DNA of 36,000 bases, from positions 1-36,000 of the forward strand of contig NZ_AKIY01000295.1 of the NCBI RefSeq assembly GCF_000282615.1, given 5' to 3'. Made by a program: the position numbers and the translations under genes. Below the pieces are notes generated by a model. It was not told the origin of the DNA, did not search any database, and was given only the letters and a program-made list of their open reading frames with translations. Source of the DNA: Bradyrhizobium sp. YR681. Lineage in GTDB: Bacteria > Pseudomonadota > Alphaproteobacteria > Rhizobiales > Xanthobacteraceae. This document shows, one piece after another, positions 17,730 to 25,791 of this stretch; positions within the stretch are counted from its first letter, which is position 1, and each line of letters starts with the position of its first letter.

Positions 17730-18605
17730 TCATGGGATGTTCATCCTGGGATCGAGCGCATCGCGCAAGCCGTCGCCGAGGAAGTTGAAGCTCGTCACCG
17801 CGAGCGTGATGGCGAGGCCCGGCGCGATCGCGAGCCACGGCGCGCTGGTGAGGTAGATCTGCGCGTTGTTGAGCATGTTGCCCCAGCTCGCAGCCGGCGG
17901 CTGGATGCCGTAACCGAGATAGCTGAGATAGGATTCGAGCAGGATCGCCTTGGCGACGTTCAGCGTCGCCGCCACCACGATCGGCGCGATCGCATTGGGC
18001 ACGAGCTCGCGGAACATGATCCGCAGGTTCGACGAACCGAAGGCGAGCGCGGCGACGGCGAATTCGCGCTCCCTGAGCGATCGCACCTGGGCTTCGACGA
18101 CGCGGGCCACCCACATCCAGGCGGTGGCCGCGATCAGCACGGTGGTGGTGACGAAGCCGGGTTCGATGAGCGCTGCGAGCACGAGCAGCAGGAAGATGGT
18201 CGGGAAGCACAGCACCGCGTCGACGAGCCGCATCAGCACCGCGCCGACGACGCCGCCGTAGAAGCCGGCGAAGGCGCCGACGGCGATGCCGACCACCATC
18301 GCGATCACCATCGCGACGATGCCGATCGAGAGCGACACCCGCCCGCCCATCATCAGCCGCGCCAGCACGTCGCGGCCGAGCTCGTCCGTGCCGAGGATGT
18401 GCGCGCCCGACAGCGGCGGCGCGAACCGCTTCATGATGTCGATATAGGTGTCGTCGAACGGCAGGAGATAGGGGCCGAACGCCGAGCCCAGGACGAGAAC
18501 CAGGATGATCACCGCGCCCACGAGCGCAAGGCGATGCCGGCGGAAGCGCCGCCAGGCTGCCTGGCCCGGCGAGAGCTGAACGGTGGAGAGGGTGGCAGCC
18601 GTCAT
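17730..18605 (-). CDS. Peptide-type ABC transporter permease, DppC type
   Basis: A 291-residue inner-membrane permease. The N-terminus (WRRFRRHRLALVGAVIILVLVLG) is the OppC-type first membrane helix. HILGTDELGRDVLARLMMGGR follows, a hallmark of DppC/OppC, and further membrane segments lie around 98-150, 165 and 250-275. The EAA-type loop contains REREFAVAALAFGSSNLRIM. It starts 3 bp after the DppB stop and pairs with it to form the channel. Confidence 0.95.
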   Translation of the reverse strand: MTAATLSTVQLSPGQAAWRRFRRHRLALVGAVIILVLVLGSAFGPYLLPFDDTYIDIMKRFAPPLSGAHILGTDELGRDVLARLMMGGRVSLSIGIVAMVIAMVVGIAVGAFAGFYGGVVGAVLMRLVDAVLCFPTIFLLLVLAALIEPGFVTTTVLIAATAWMWVARVVEAQVRSLREREFAVAALAFGSSNLRIMFRELVPNAIAPIVVAATLNVAKAILLESYLSYLGYGIQPPAASWGNMLNNAQIYLTSAPWLAIAPGLAITLAVTSFNFLGDGLRDALDPRMNIP

Positions 18606-18608
18606 CGC

Positions 18609-19559
18609 CTAGCCCACCCGGATGCGCGGATCGACGACGGCATAGAGGATGTCGGCAAGCAGCGAGCCGATCAGCACCATTGTCGCCGAGAACATCAGGA
18701 TGCCCATCACCACGGGATAGTCGCGGTAGCCGATGGAATCCAGGAACAGTCGCCCCATGCCGGGCCAGGTGAACACGGTCTCGGCCACCAGTGCGCCGCC
18801 GAGCAAGGTCGGAAGCTGGAGGCCGGCCACCGTGATCATCGGCAACAGCGCGTTGCGCAGGGCATGCACCGTCAGAATGCGCCATTCCGACATGCCCTTG
18901 GCGCGCGCGGTGCGGATGTAATCCTGGTTGATGACCTCGAGCATGGAGGAGCGCATGAAGCGGCCCCACATCGCAGTCTCGACCAGCGCCAGCACCAGGG
19001 CCGGCGCGATCAGATGATGCAGGAGGTCCAGGAAGGAGCCGTCGCCGATGGTCTGCCGGTTGCCGGACGGAAGCCAGCCGAGTGTCACCGAAAACACGTA
19101 GATGATGACGAGACCGAACCAGAAGGTCGGGATCGACAGCGCGATCATGGCGCCGACGGTTGCGAGCATGTCGAACGGCGAATAGCGCCGCAGCGCGCCG
19201 AGGATACCGATCCAGCAGCCGAGCAGCACCGCGATGATGGTCGCCGTCGCCATCAGTTCCAGCGTGGCGCCGAGATGCGAGGAAATCACCGACAGCACCG
19301 GCTCGCCGTCGCGGTAGGACTTGCCCCAATCGCCTTTCAGCATGCGGCCGAACCAGTCGAGATACTGGATCGGCAGCGAACGATCGAGGCCTAGCTGCTT
19401 CGTGACGCGGTCGAGATCCTCCTGCGTCATCTGCGCGGAAGCCGCAAATTGCGACAGCGGACCGCCCGGCGCCAGATGCAGGATGGCAAAGCCGATCGCC
19501 GAGACGATCACGAGCAGCATGATCGCCTGCGCGAGGCGATTGACGACGTAACGGGCCAT
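18609..19559 (-). CDS. Peptide-type ABC transporter permease, DppB type
   Basis: A 316-residue permease starting with MARYVVNRLAQAIMLLVIVS, the usual DppB/OppB first helix. The periplasmic LGLDRSLPIQYLDWFGRMLKGDWGKS region is typical, as is the EAA loop QDYIRTARAKGMSEWRIL. GRLFLDSIGYRDYPVVMGI near the C-terminus is also classical. It begins 27 bp after the binding-protein stop with a weak ribosome-binding site, suggesting coupling to that gene. Confidence 0.95.
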   Translation of the reverse strand: MARYVVNRLAQAIMLLVIVSAIGFAILHLAPGGPLSQFAASAQMTQEDLDRVTKQLGLDRSLPIQYLDWFGRMLKGDWGKSYRDGEPVLSVISSHLGATLELMATATIIAVLLGCWIGILGALRRYSPFDMLATVGAMIALSIPTFWFGLVIIYVFSVTLGWLPSGNRQTIGDGSFLDLLHHLIAPALVLALVETAMWGRFMRSSMLEVINQDYIRTARAKGMSEWRILTVHALRNALLPMITVAGLQLPTLLGGALVAETVFTWPGMGRLFLDSIGYRDYPVVMGILMFSATMVLIGSLLADILYAVVDPRIRVG

Positions 19560-19586
19560 CTCAGGCGATCCAGCGTGCCGGACGCA

Positions 19587-21281
19587 TCAGGCCCAGTACC
19601 ATTCGCGGACGTTCCAGCAATTGATGGACGCGTTGATGTTGGGGCGGAAGCCTTGCAGCCCTTCCTTGACGCCTTCGGCAATGAAGCCCTGGAACAGCGG
19701 CAGGATGGCAAGGTCGTTGCGGACGAGCTTTTGCAGCTCGCCATAGGTCGCCTTGCGCTGCGCCAGGTCGAACTGCTTGGCGCCCTGGGCCAGCAGCCGG
19801 TCGGCCTCCGCATTCTGGTATTGATAAGTGTTGTAGCCGCGGCCGCCCTTGGCGGGAATGGCACCGGAGCCGAAGCGCGGCGTCACGTCGGGGTCGCTGC
19901 CCAGCATGAAGTTCACGCCGACGATGACCGAATTGAACTTCGATTGCTGCCAGAAGTCGCCCCAGATCACGGCGGCCGGCATGTTGTTGACGCGCATCGC
20001 TGCGCCAATGGACCGCCAGTCCTGGATCAGCAGCTGCTGACACTGCTCGCGCACGGCACTGCCCGCCGTCGTCGAGTTGGCGAATTCCAGCTTGACGCCG
20101 CCCTTCTCGCGAATGCCGCCCGAGCCGCGCACCCAGCCTGCCGCATCGAGCAGCGCATTGGACTTGGCGGGATCGTATTTGTGCTGCGGCAGGCCCTGCT
20201 GGAACGACCACGCCTGCTGCGGCACGAAGCTCTCGGTCTGGGTCGGCAGGCCGTAATAGAGCGCATCGATGATCGCTTGCTTGTTGATAGCGAGGTAGAG
20301 CGCCTCGCGCACCGCGCGGTCGGCGAAGGGGCCGAACTCCAGGTTGGGCGCGATGTGCTCGACCGAGGACGTCGAGGAGACGAAGATCTTGCGCCCCTTC
20401 AGCGTCTTCGCTTCCTGCACGAAGTTCGGCAAGATGCCCTGCAAACCGGTGTAGTCGACCTGGCCGGTGCGGAACTGGGTGTAGAGCACGGTGAGGTCGG
20501 GGATGTATTTGAAGACGACGCGTTCGACGTAAGGTCCCTTGCCGTGATAGCCGGTGTGGGCATTCAGGAGGATATGGTCGCCGGGCACGCGCTCGCCCCA
20601 GCGGAACGGACCGGTGCCGACCGGCGCATTGTGGAACGGCGAGGCGTTCGGATCGGACACCTTCTCCAGGATGTGCTTCGGCACGATGAAGGTCAGCGAG
20701 CCCAGGATCGACATGTAGGGCGAATAGGGCGCGTCCATCCGCCAATGGATCTCGTCCGCTGCGACGACCTTGATGTCCTTGACCAGGCTGTGGCCGACGC
20801 GGCTGCGCGCGCGGAAATTGGAATCGTTGATCAGGTCGAGCGAGAACTTCACGTCTTCGGCCGTGAACGGCGTGCCGTCATGCCATTTCACGTCGCTACG
20901 CAGCTTGATCTTCCAGGTCAGGCCGTCGGCCGACAGGCCGCCATTCTCGATGGTCGGCACTTCGCGGGCGAGATCGGGAACGAAATTGCCCTCGGGATCG
21001 ATGTACCAGAGCAGCGAGAACACCTGCCACCAGATGCCCTGGTCGACCTCGATGCCGGGCATCAAGGGATGAAACACCGTCGGCTCCTGCGACAGCGCCG
21101 CGATCACCTGCCCGCGCGGCTTGTCCGGCGGATTGGAGGGGCGTTCGGTCTGCGCGAAGGCGCCGCCTGCAAGGCTCCATCCCGCCGCCGCGCCGGCGCC
21201 GAGCTGGAAGAATTGTCGGCGATTCGGAATGCCGAGAGGATGCAGTCCGCCAACGCCGAACTTGCCGGTGCTGTCTGCCAT
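19587..21281 (-). CDS. Peptide-type ABC transporter, family 5 binding protein with Tat signal
   Basis: A 564-residue family 5 solute-binding protein (DppA/OppA type) and first gene of the run. Residues 21-25 (RRQFF) followed by a mild hydrophobic stretch and AFA at 41-43 make a twin-arginine signal, so it is probably folded before export. The mature domain shows the family pattern, including VPTIENGGLSADGLTWKIKL and the D-x-W-HDGTPFTAEDVKFS segment. GGAGA precedes the chosen ATG; a longer frame into the divergent promoter region is rejected. Ligand class (peptide, opine, modified amino acid) cannot be told, but two amino-acid-type enzymes downstream narrow it. Confidence 0.94.
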   Translation of the reverse strand: MADSTGKFGVGGLHPLGIPNRRQFFQLGAGAAAGWSLAGGAFAQTERPSNPPDKPRGQVIAALSQEPTVFHPLMPGIEVDQGIWWQVFSLLWYIDPEGNFVPDLAREVPTIENGGLSADGLTWKIKLRSDVKWHDGTPFTAEDVKFSLDLINDSNFRARSRVGHSLVKDIKVVAADEIHWRMDAPYSPYMSILGSLTFIVPKHILEKVSDPNASPFHNAPVGTGPFRWGERVPGDHILLNAHTGYHGKGPYVERVVFKYIPDLTVLYTQFRTGQVDYTGLQGILPNFVQEAKTLKGRKIFVSSTSSVEHIAPNLEFGPFADRAVREALYLAINKQAIIDALYYGLPTQTESFVPQQAWSFQQGLPQHKYDPAKSNALLDAAGWVRGSGGIREKGGVKLEFANSTTAGSAVREQCQQLLIQDWRSIGAAMRVNNMPAAVIWGDFWQQSKFNSVIVGVNFMLGSDPDVTPRFGSGAIPAKGGRGYNTYQYQNAEADRLLAQGAKQFDLAQRKATYGELQKLVRNDLAILPLFQGFIAEGVKEGLQGFRPNINASINCWNVREWYWA

Positions 21282-21369
21282 AACCAGTCTCCGTTCCCGC
21301 ACGCGGCACCGTCTCCCGCGCCCCGAGACCCCGGCAAAGGGACAGGAGTGGGCTTTAGTGCTTCTAAAT

Positions 21370-21382
21370 TTTTGTATCAAAA
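21370..21382. promoter_or_regulatory. Candidate operator, perfect dyad
   Basis: TTTTG-TAT-CAAAA is a perfect 5-bp dyad in the AT-rich centre of the 215-bp divergent region between the family 5 binding-protein gene and the XRE-cupin regulator gene. It overlaps the -10 end and the expected transcription start of the proposed minus-strand promoter (21382-21410), so a protein bound there would block it. The XRE-cupin protein is the natural candidate. Confidence 0.4.
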
Positions 21383-21410
21383 GTTCATCATGACTAAATA
21401 CAGCTGTCAA
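21382..21410 (-). promoter_or_regulatory. Candidate promoter of the peptide-transporter operon
   Basis: On the minus strand a perfect -35 box TTGACA (21405-21410) is followed at 17 bp by TGAACT (21382-21387), a weak -10. The binding-protein ATG lies about 100 bp downstream, leaving a long leader. Confidence 0.35.
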
Positions 21411-21496
21411 TCACATTGCTAGGATGCGTGACCTTTTCACTCTGACTGAACGCCGCTGGACCATTCCGGCGGCGAGGACATGCATGGGAGAGCGAC

Positions 21497-22129
21497 ATGG
21501 ATGGTCGCGGCGATACGAACGGCACCAAGGACGCCCCGGCGATCGAGGCCGACGATGCCGTCGACCAGCGCCTCGGTGAGACCGTGCGGCTGCTGCGCCA
21601 GCGCGCCGGCCTCTCGATCCAGGACGTCGCCACCAGGACCGGCCTCTCCAACGGCATGATCAGCCAGCTCGAACGCGCGCGCGCGATGCCGTCGATCCGC
21701 ACGCTGCGCCTGCTCAGCATCGCGCTCGACGTTCCCATCTCCTACTTCTTCGAGACCACCGATCCCGCCGACGTGCAGCGCTACATCGTGCGCAAGAACT
21801 CGAGGCGCCTGCTGCGCCTCACCGCCAGCGGCGTCGTCAAGGAGGCCCTCACCCCCGATGGCCAGGGCCAGCTCGAGCTCTATGAGCTGACGCTCAATCC
21901 CGGTGCCTCCTCAGGCACGGATTTTTTGCAGCACACCGGCGAGAAGGCCGGCTACATCCTGTCGGGCAGCCTGCGGCTGTGGCTCGACAATCAGGCCCAT
22001 GTGCTGGAAGCCGGCGACAGTTTTCGTTTCCCGAGCATCGTGCCGCACATGTTCGACAACCCGACCCAGCAGGTGGCCCGCGCGATCTGGGTGACGACGC
22101 TGCGTCAGACCGATTCGCCGGCGGGGTGA
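21497..22129 (+). CDS. XRE-family regulator with C-terminal cupin domain
   Basis: A 210-residue regulator. Residues 25-82 form an XRE helix-turn-helix (LGETVRLLRQRAGLSIQDVATRTGLSNGMISQLERARAMPS). Residues 128-200 form a small cupin, with H146, E149 and H184 as possible metal or ligand residues. This two-domain type usually senses a small metabolite in the cupin and represses adjacent catabolic or transport genes. It diverges from the peptide-transporter operon across 215 bp that hold a dyad (21370-21382), so local control is likely but inferred. Confidence 0.93.
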   Translation: MDGRGDTNGTKDAPAIEADDAVDQRLGETVRLLRQRAGLSIQDVATRTGLSNGMISQLERARAMPSIRTLRLLSIALDVPISYFFETTDPADVQRYIVRKNSRRLLRLTASGVVKEALTPDGQGQLELYELTLNPGASSGTDFLQHTGEKAGYILSGSLRLWLDNQAHVLEAGDSFRFPSIVPHMFDNPTQQVARAIWVTTLRQTDSPAG

Positions 22130-22286
22130 AGCGCAGAGCCTGAACCTCCCGGACAGTCCGCCGCCCGGTACCACCGCAAATTGCCCCTCGACGCCGCCGC
22201 GCGGAATCTGTAGCTCACATGATGCCGGACTCCTCGCGACAGGGCGGCTGGGGCAAGTCCGCGGCTGGCGTCTTTGGTGTGAGACC

Positions 22287-24137
22287 ATGAAACTCAGGGG
22301 GCTTCTGACACTCGCGATGGCCACGCAGGTCGTCGTGACCGCCACGGCCCTGCTCGCTTCCCATGCCCTGACCGGCGCCGCCGGCGGTTTCGGCGTTCCC
22401 CAGATCGTGGCCCTCCTCGCAAGCGCGGCAATCGCGGTGCTGCTCGTGCGCCTGTGCATGCGCGCGATCGAGACGTCGCAGGATCAGCGCACGGCCGCGG
22501 CGCTGGCCGATCAGGCGAAGGCCGCCGCCGAGAGCGCGCAGCTGACGCAAGCCGTCATCAAGACCGCGCTCGACGCCTTCATCCAGACCGACGAACGCGG
22601 CATCGTCCTGGAGTGGAGCCTTCAGGCCGAGGCCCTGACCGGATGGACGCGGCAGGAGGCGCTCGGCGCCGATGTCGTCGACCTCCTCGTCGCCGCGCCG
22701 CTGCGCGACGGTTTCAGGCAACGCATGATGCGGCTGATGCCGGAACTGTCGAATACGCCGATCGGTATAGGGTTCGAAGCGACCCTGCTGCACCGGGAAG
22801 GCGACGAGATCCTGATCGAGGCGTCGAGCACCGCACTTCAGATCGGCGGGCGCACCGTCATCAACAATTTCGTCAAGGACGTCACCCAGAAGCGCGCCGC
22901 CGAGGAGCAATTGATCCAGGCGCAGAAGATGGAGGCGGTCGGGCAACTCACCGGCGGCATCGCGCACGAGTTCAACAACATGCTCACGGTGATCACGGGC
23001 ACGATCGAGATCCTCGCCGACGCCGTGAAGGACAATCCGCCGCTCGCCACCATCACCAAGCTGATCAGCGAGGCCGCCGACCGCGGCGCCGCGCTGACGT
23101 CGAGCCTGCTCTCCTTCGCGCGCAAGCAGGCGTTGCAGCCGGCCGAGATCGACGTCAATGAACTGCTCGAAGAGCTCGCAAAATTGCTGCTGGCGACTTT
23201 CGACAAGAACATCCAGATCGTGACGCGGCTCGACGGCAACGTCTGGCTCGCCTTCGCCGACCGCGGCCAGTTGAGCTCGGCACTGCTCAACCTCGCGATC
23301 AACGCCCGCGACGCGATGCAGGACGGCGGCAGGCTGACGCTGAGGACGCGCAACGTCGTGTTCGGCGTCCGCGAGGCCGTCGCGGTCGGCGCCGGCTATG
23401 CGGGCGACTATGTCGAGATCGAGATCGCCGACAGCGGCACCGGCATTCCGCGCACCAATATCGAGCGCATCTTCGATCCGTTCTTCTCGACCAAGGACGT
23501 CGGCAAGGGTACCGGGCTCGGGCTCAGCATGGTGTTCGGCTTCGTCAAGCAGTCCGGCGGCGGCATCAAGGTCACATCCGAAGAAGGCCGCGGCACGACA
23601 TTCACGATCTACTTGCCGAAGGCCGAGACCAGCACGCTTCGCCCGACCGGCTACGACGAACGCAAGGTCGTGGGCGGAACGGAAACCATCCTTTGCGTCG
23701 AAGACGACCGCGACGTCCGCCAATATGTCACGGTGCAGCTCGAAAGCCTCGGCTACAAGGTCATCCCCGCCGGCAACGCGACCGAAGCGCTCGCCATTGC
23801 GGCCCAGGGCACGCCGTTCGACCTGCTTTTCACCGACATCGTGATGGCCGGCGCCTTGAATGGACGGGAGCTCGCCGACGAGATGGTGGCTGCGCGCCCC
23901 TCCTTGCGGGTGCTGTTCACGTCGGGCTATGCCCACGACGTTCCGCATGGGCCCGGACACGCTACCATGGGCGCGCCGCTGCTGACGAAGCCGTACCGAA
24001 AAGCCGAGCTTGCGCGCATGCTGCGCCGCTCCCTCGACACCGCCGTCGATTCCGTGGGCGACCCGATCCCGACGCCCTATTCAGTGCAGGCCGACGTCGA
24101 AGGCTTTCTGCGCAAGTCCGAGCGCAACGGCCGGTAG
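22287..24137 (+). CDS. Hybrid sensor histidine kinase with PAS and receiver domains
   Basis: A 616-residue membrane-bound hybrid kinase. Two hydrophobic segments (about 5-28 and 36-56) enclose only a very short periplasmic loop, so sensing is probably cytoplasmic or in the membrane. A PAS domain follows (about 88-205), then a dimerisation/H-box with H227 (GGIAHEFNNML), N-box N339 (LLNLAINARDAM), G boxes (DSGTGIP, GKGTGLGLSMVFGF) and a C-terminal receiver (about 466-585) with D517 as phospho-acceptor and K568. The ATG at 22287 lacks a strong ribosome-binding site. No separate response regulator or output gene is nearby, so its target is unknown. Confidence 0.94.
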   Translation: MKLRGLLTLAMATQVVVTATALLASHALTGAAGGFGVPQIVALLASAAIAVLLVRLCMRAIETSQDQRTAAALADQAKAAAESAQLTQAVIKTALDAFIQTDERGIVLEWSLQAEALTGWTRQEALGADVVDLLVAAPLRDGFRQRMMRLMPELSNTPIGIGFEATLLHREGDEILIEASSTALQIGGRTVINNFVKDVTQKRAAEEQLIQAQKMEAVGQLTGGIAHEFNNMLTVITGTIEILADAVKDNPPLATITKLISEAADRGAALTSSLLSFARKQALQPAEIDVNELLEELAKLLLATFDKNIQIVTRLDGNVWLAFADRGQLSSALLNLAINARDAMQDGGRLTLRTRNVVFGVREAVAVGAGYAGDYVEIEIADSGTGIPRTNIERIFDPFFSTKDVGKGTGLGLSMVFGFVKQSGGGIKVTSEEGRGTTFTIYLPKAETSTLRPTGYDERKVVGGTETILCVEDDRDVRQYVTVQLESLGYKVIPAGNATEALAIAAQGTPFDLLFTDIVMAGALNGRELADEMVAARPSLRVLFTSGYAHDVPHGPGHATMGAPLLTKPYRKAELARMLRRSLDTAVDSVGDPIPTPYSVQADVEGFLRKSERNGR

Positions 24138-24144
24138 CGCGAGT

Positions 24145-24169
24145 GTGGCGGATGGACTCTGCCCGCCAC
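24145..24169 (+). terminator. Possible terminator hairpin after the hybrid kinase
   Basis: GTGGCGG and CCGCCAC form a 7-bp stem around an 11-nt loop, 7 bp after the stop codon. There is no U-tract, so it may be only a weak stop. Confidence 0.25.
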
Positions 24170-24213
24170 CTGCGCAAAACTTGTCTTAACCAAAATTCCA
24201 TTGGAGGCGAGCC

Positions 24214-24663
24214 ATGACTGCACTCGAAAAAGGCATCACCGTGAACGGCGCCGGCTATGGCGGCAAGACCTGGAACATTCTGGGCCAGGTCTATTTCCCA
24301 AAGGCCGTCACCGAATCCACCTTCGCATTCGAGACCAACAGCGACCCCGGCCAGTTCGTACCGGTGCACATTCACCCGACCCAGGACGAGTTCATCCTGG
24401 TGCAGGAAGGCACGCTCGACCTCAAGCTCGATGGCCAATGGGTCAAGGCCCATGCCGGCGACCTCGTGCGCCTGCCGCGCGGCATCCCGCACGGCTATTT
24501 CAACAAATCCGACAAGCCGGCACGCGCGCTGTTCTGGGTCTCGCCGATGCAGAAGCTGGAGGCGCTGTTCAACCAGCTCCACAATCTGACCGACCCTGCC
24601 GAAGTCGTGCGCATCTCGGCGCTGCACGAGGTCGACTTCCTGCCGCCGGAGGCCAACGACTAG
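24214..24663 (+). CDS. Small single-domain cupin protein
   Basis: A 149-residue cupin. The first cupin motif gives H52, H54 and E59 (VHIHPTQDEF) and the second gives H93 (RGIPHGYF), a complete set of metal ligands. Cupins of this size include isomerases, dioxygenases and quercetinase-like proteins; nothing here selects one. The C-terminal tail (residues 110-149) is helical and probably mediates dimer contacts. GGAGGCGAGCC precedes the ATG. It lies 76 bp after the hybrid kinase gene and 42 bp before the next gene. Confidence 0.9.
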   Translation: MTALEKGITVNGAGYGGKTWNILGQVYFPKAVTESTFAFETNSDPGQFVPVHIHPTQDEFILVQEGTLDLKLDGQWVKAHAGDLVRLPRGIPHGYFNKSDKPARALFWVSPMQKLEALFNQLHNLTDPAEVVRISALHEVDFLPPEAND

Positions 24664-24705
24664 GCTACGATCCCCTGAACGACGAATCGTTTGGGGGAAC
24701 CGGCC

Positions 24706-25779
24706 ATGCCTGCACGCCGTCACGCCATCGCAGCCCTTGCAGCGCTTGGGCTGATCTTTTCGGCATCGGCGGTGGGTCACGCGCAAACGCCGAACCCAAA
24801 GCAGACGGAAGCTCTCGCGACCTACGAGCACGCGCTCGGCGATTTCAAATCCATCCTCGCCGAGCGGCGCGGCCAGATCGACGCAAAGCAGCCGCTGCCG
24901 AACCTGCCGGGCCAGGCGCTGTATCTGGCGCGCGTCGCCGTCATCAGCGCTTACAAGGATCTCACCGACGCCATGCCGTCGCGGATCGGCCGGCCCAACA
25001 AGTTCGAGATACCGCCGGCCTATTTCGATGCCGACATCGAGCCGCTGATCGACGAATACGGCAGGCTGTTCGACATCATGGAGGCGCCGCCGGCCAATGC
25101 GCAGAACTCGGCGACACCGTTCAAGGACGTCGTCGATCTCGCGGTTGCGATTGCGCGCGCCAAGGGACTTGCGCCGGATCATGCGCAAGCTGCCGGGCGC
25201 ATCAGCCTCGGGCTGTTCTTTGCCGAGACCAACGGCAAGCAGAATGTCCGCAACGGGCGTTCGAACACCTATATGGGCAGCTTCCAGACCGGCCCGTCCG
25301 AGGACCGCAACGGCCACAGGAAATGGGAGGCGATCAAGGCAGACATCGCGGCCGTCGATCCCGAACTCAGCGCGCGAGACGACAAGGAGGAGGCGCACGC
25401 CCGCGGCACCGATCACCGCTTCAACCACTGGACCAATGTGCGCGACGGGCTGATGAACGCGCATGCGGAGGTGTTCCGGGAGATCCCCGCGATCGTGAAG
25501 ACGCTGCCCGACCCGATCGACCAGATGAAACTGTTCGAGCTGATCCAGATCGTGCCCACCCCGACGCGATCCGCGCTCAAATCCGGCGATCTCCTGAACT
25601 ACCGGGTCTCCAGCCCGACGATCATGAAGCACTTGCGCAACAACAGCATTTTCGCGTTCGGACAGGCCGACCGGGCGCGCAGCTCGGCGAGCTTCCGCGA
25701 AATCCTCGCCGCGATGTGGCTGTTCAACCGCAAGTTCGAGCGCGCGATGGCGAAATATGCGGAGATCAGGGGACGCTGA
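24706..25779 (+). CDS. Exported protein of unknown function, 357 aa
   Basis: A 357-residue protein I cannot place in a named family. Residues 1-26 are a signal peptide (LAALGLIFSASAVGHA). The mature part is largely helical and polar, with a notable central block (about residues 165-250) containing LGLFFAETNGKQNVRNGRSNTYMGSFQTG and TDHRFNHWTNVRDGLMNAHAEV, rich in His, Asn and Arg. No Cys, no repeats. Start chosen at the ATG after GGGGGAAC; a TTG 15 bases upstream is in frame. It converges on the peroxidase gene with only 12 bp between stops. Confidence 0.75.
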   Translation: MPARRHAIAALAALGLIFSASAVGHAQTPNPKQTEALATYEHALGDFKSILAERRGQIDAKQPLPNLPGQALYLARVAVISAYKDLTDAMPSRIGRPNKFEIPPAYFDADIEPLIDEYGRLFDIMEAPPANAQNSATPFKDVVDLAVAIARAKGLAPDHAQAAGRISLGLFFAETNGKQNVRNGRSNTYMGSFQTGPSEDRNGHRKWEAIKADIAAVDPELSARDDKEEAHARGTDHRFNHWTNVRDGLMNAHAEVFREIPAIVKTLPDPIDQMKLFELIQIVPTPTRSALKSGDLLNYRVSSPTIMKHLRNNSIFAFGQADRARSSASFREILAAMWLFNRKFERAMAKYAEIRGR

Positions 25780-25791
25780 GCGACCAACGCC

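Noticed and set aside
17607..19394. Long plus-strand frame opposite the FAD oxidoreductase and permease genes
   Set aside because: Antisense to conserved permeases; composition is extreme (Arg, His, Asp, Glu rich) with no domain.
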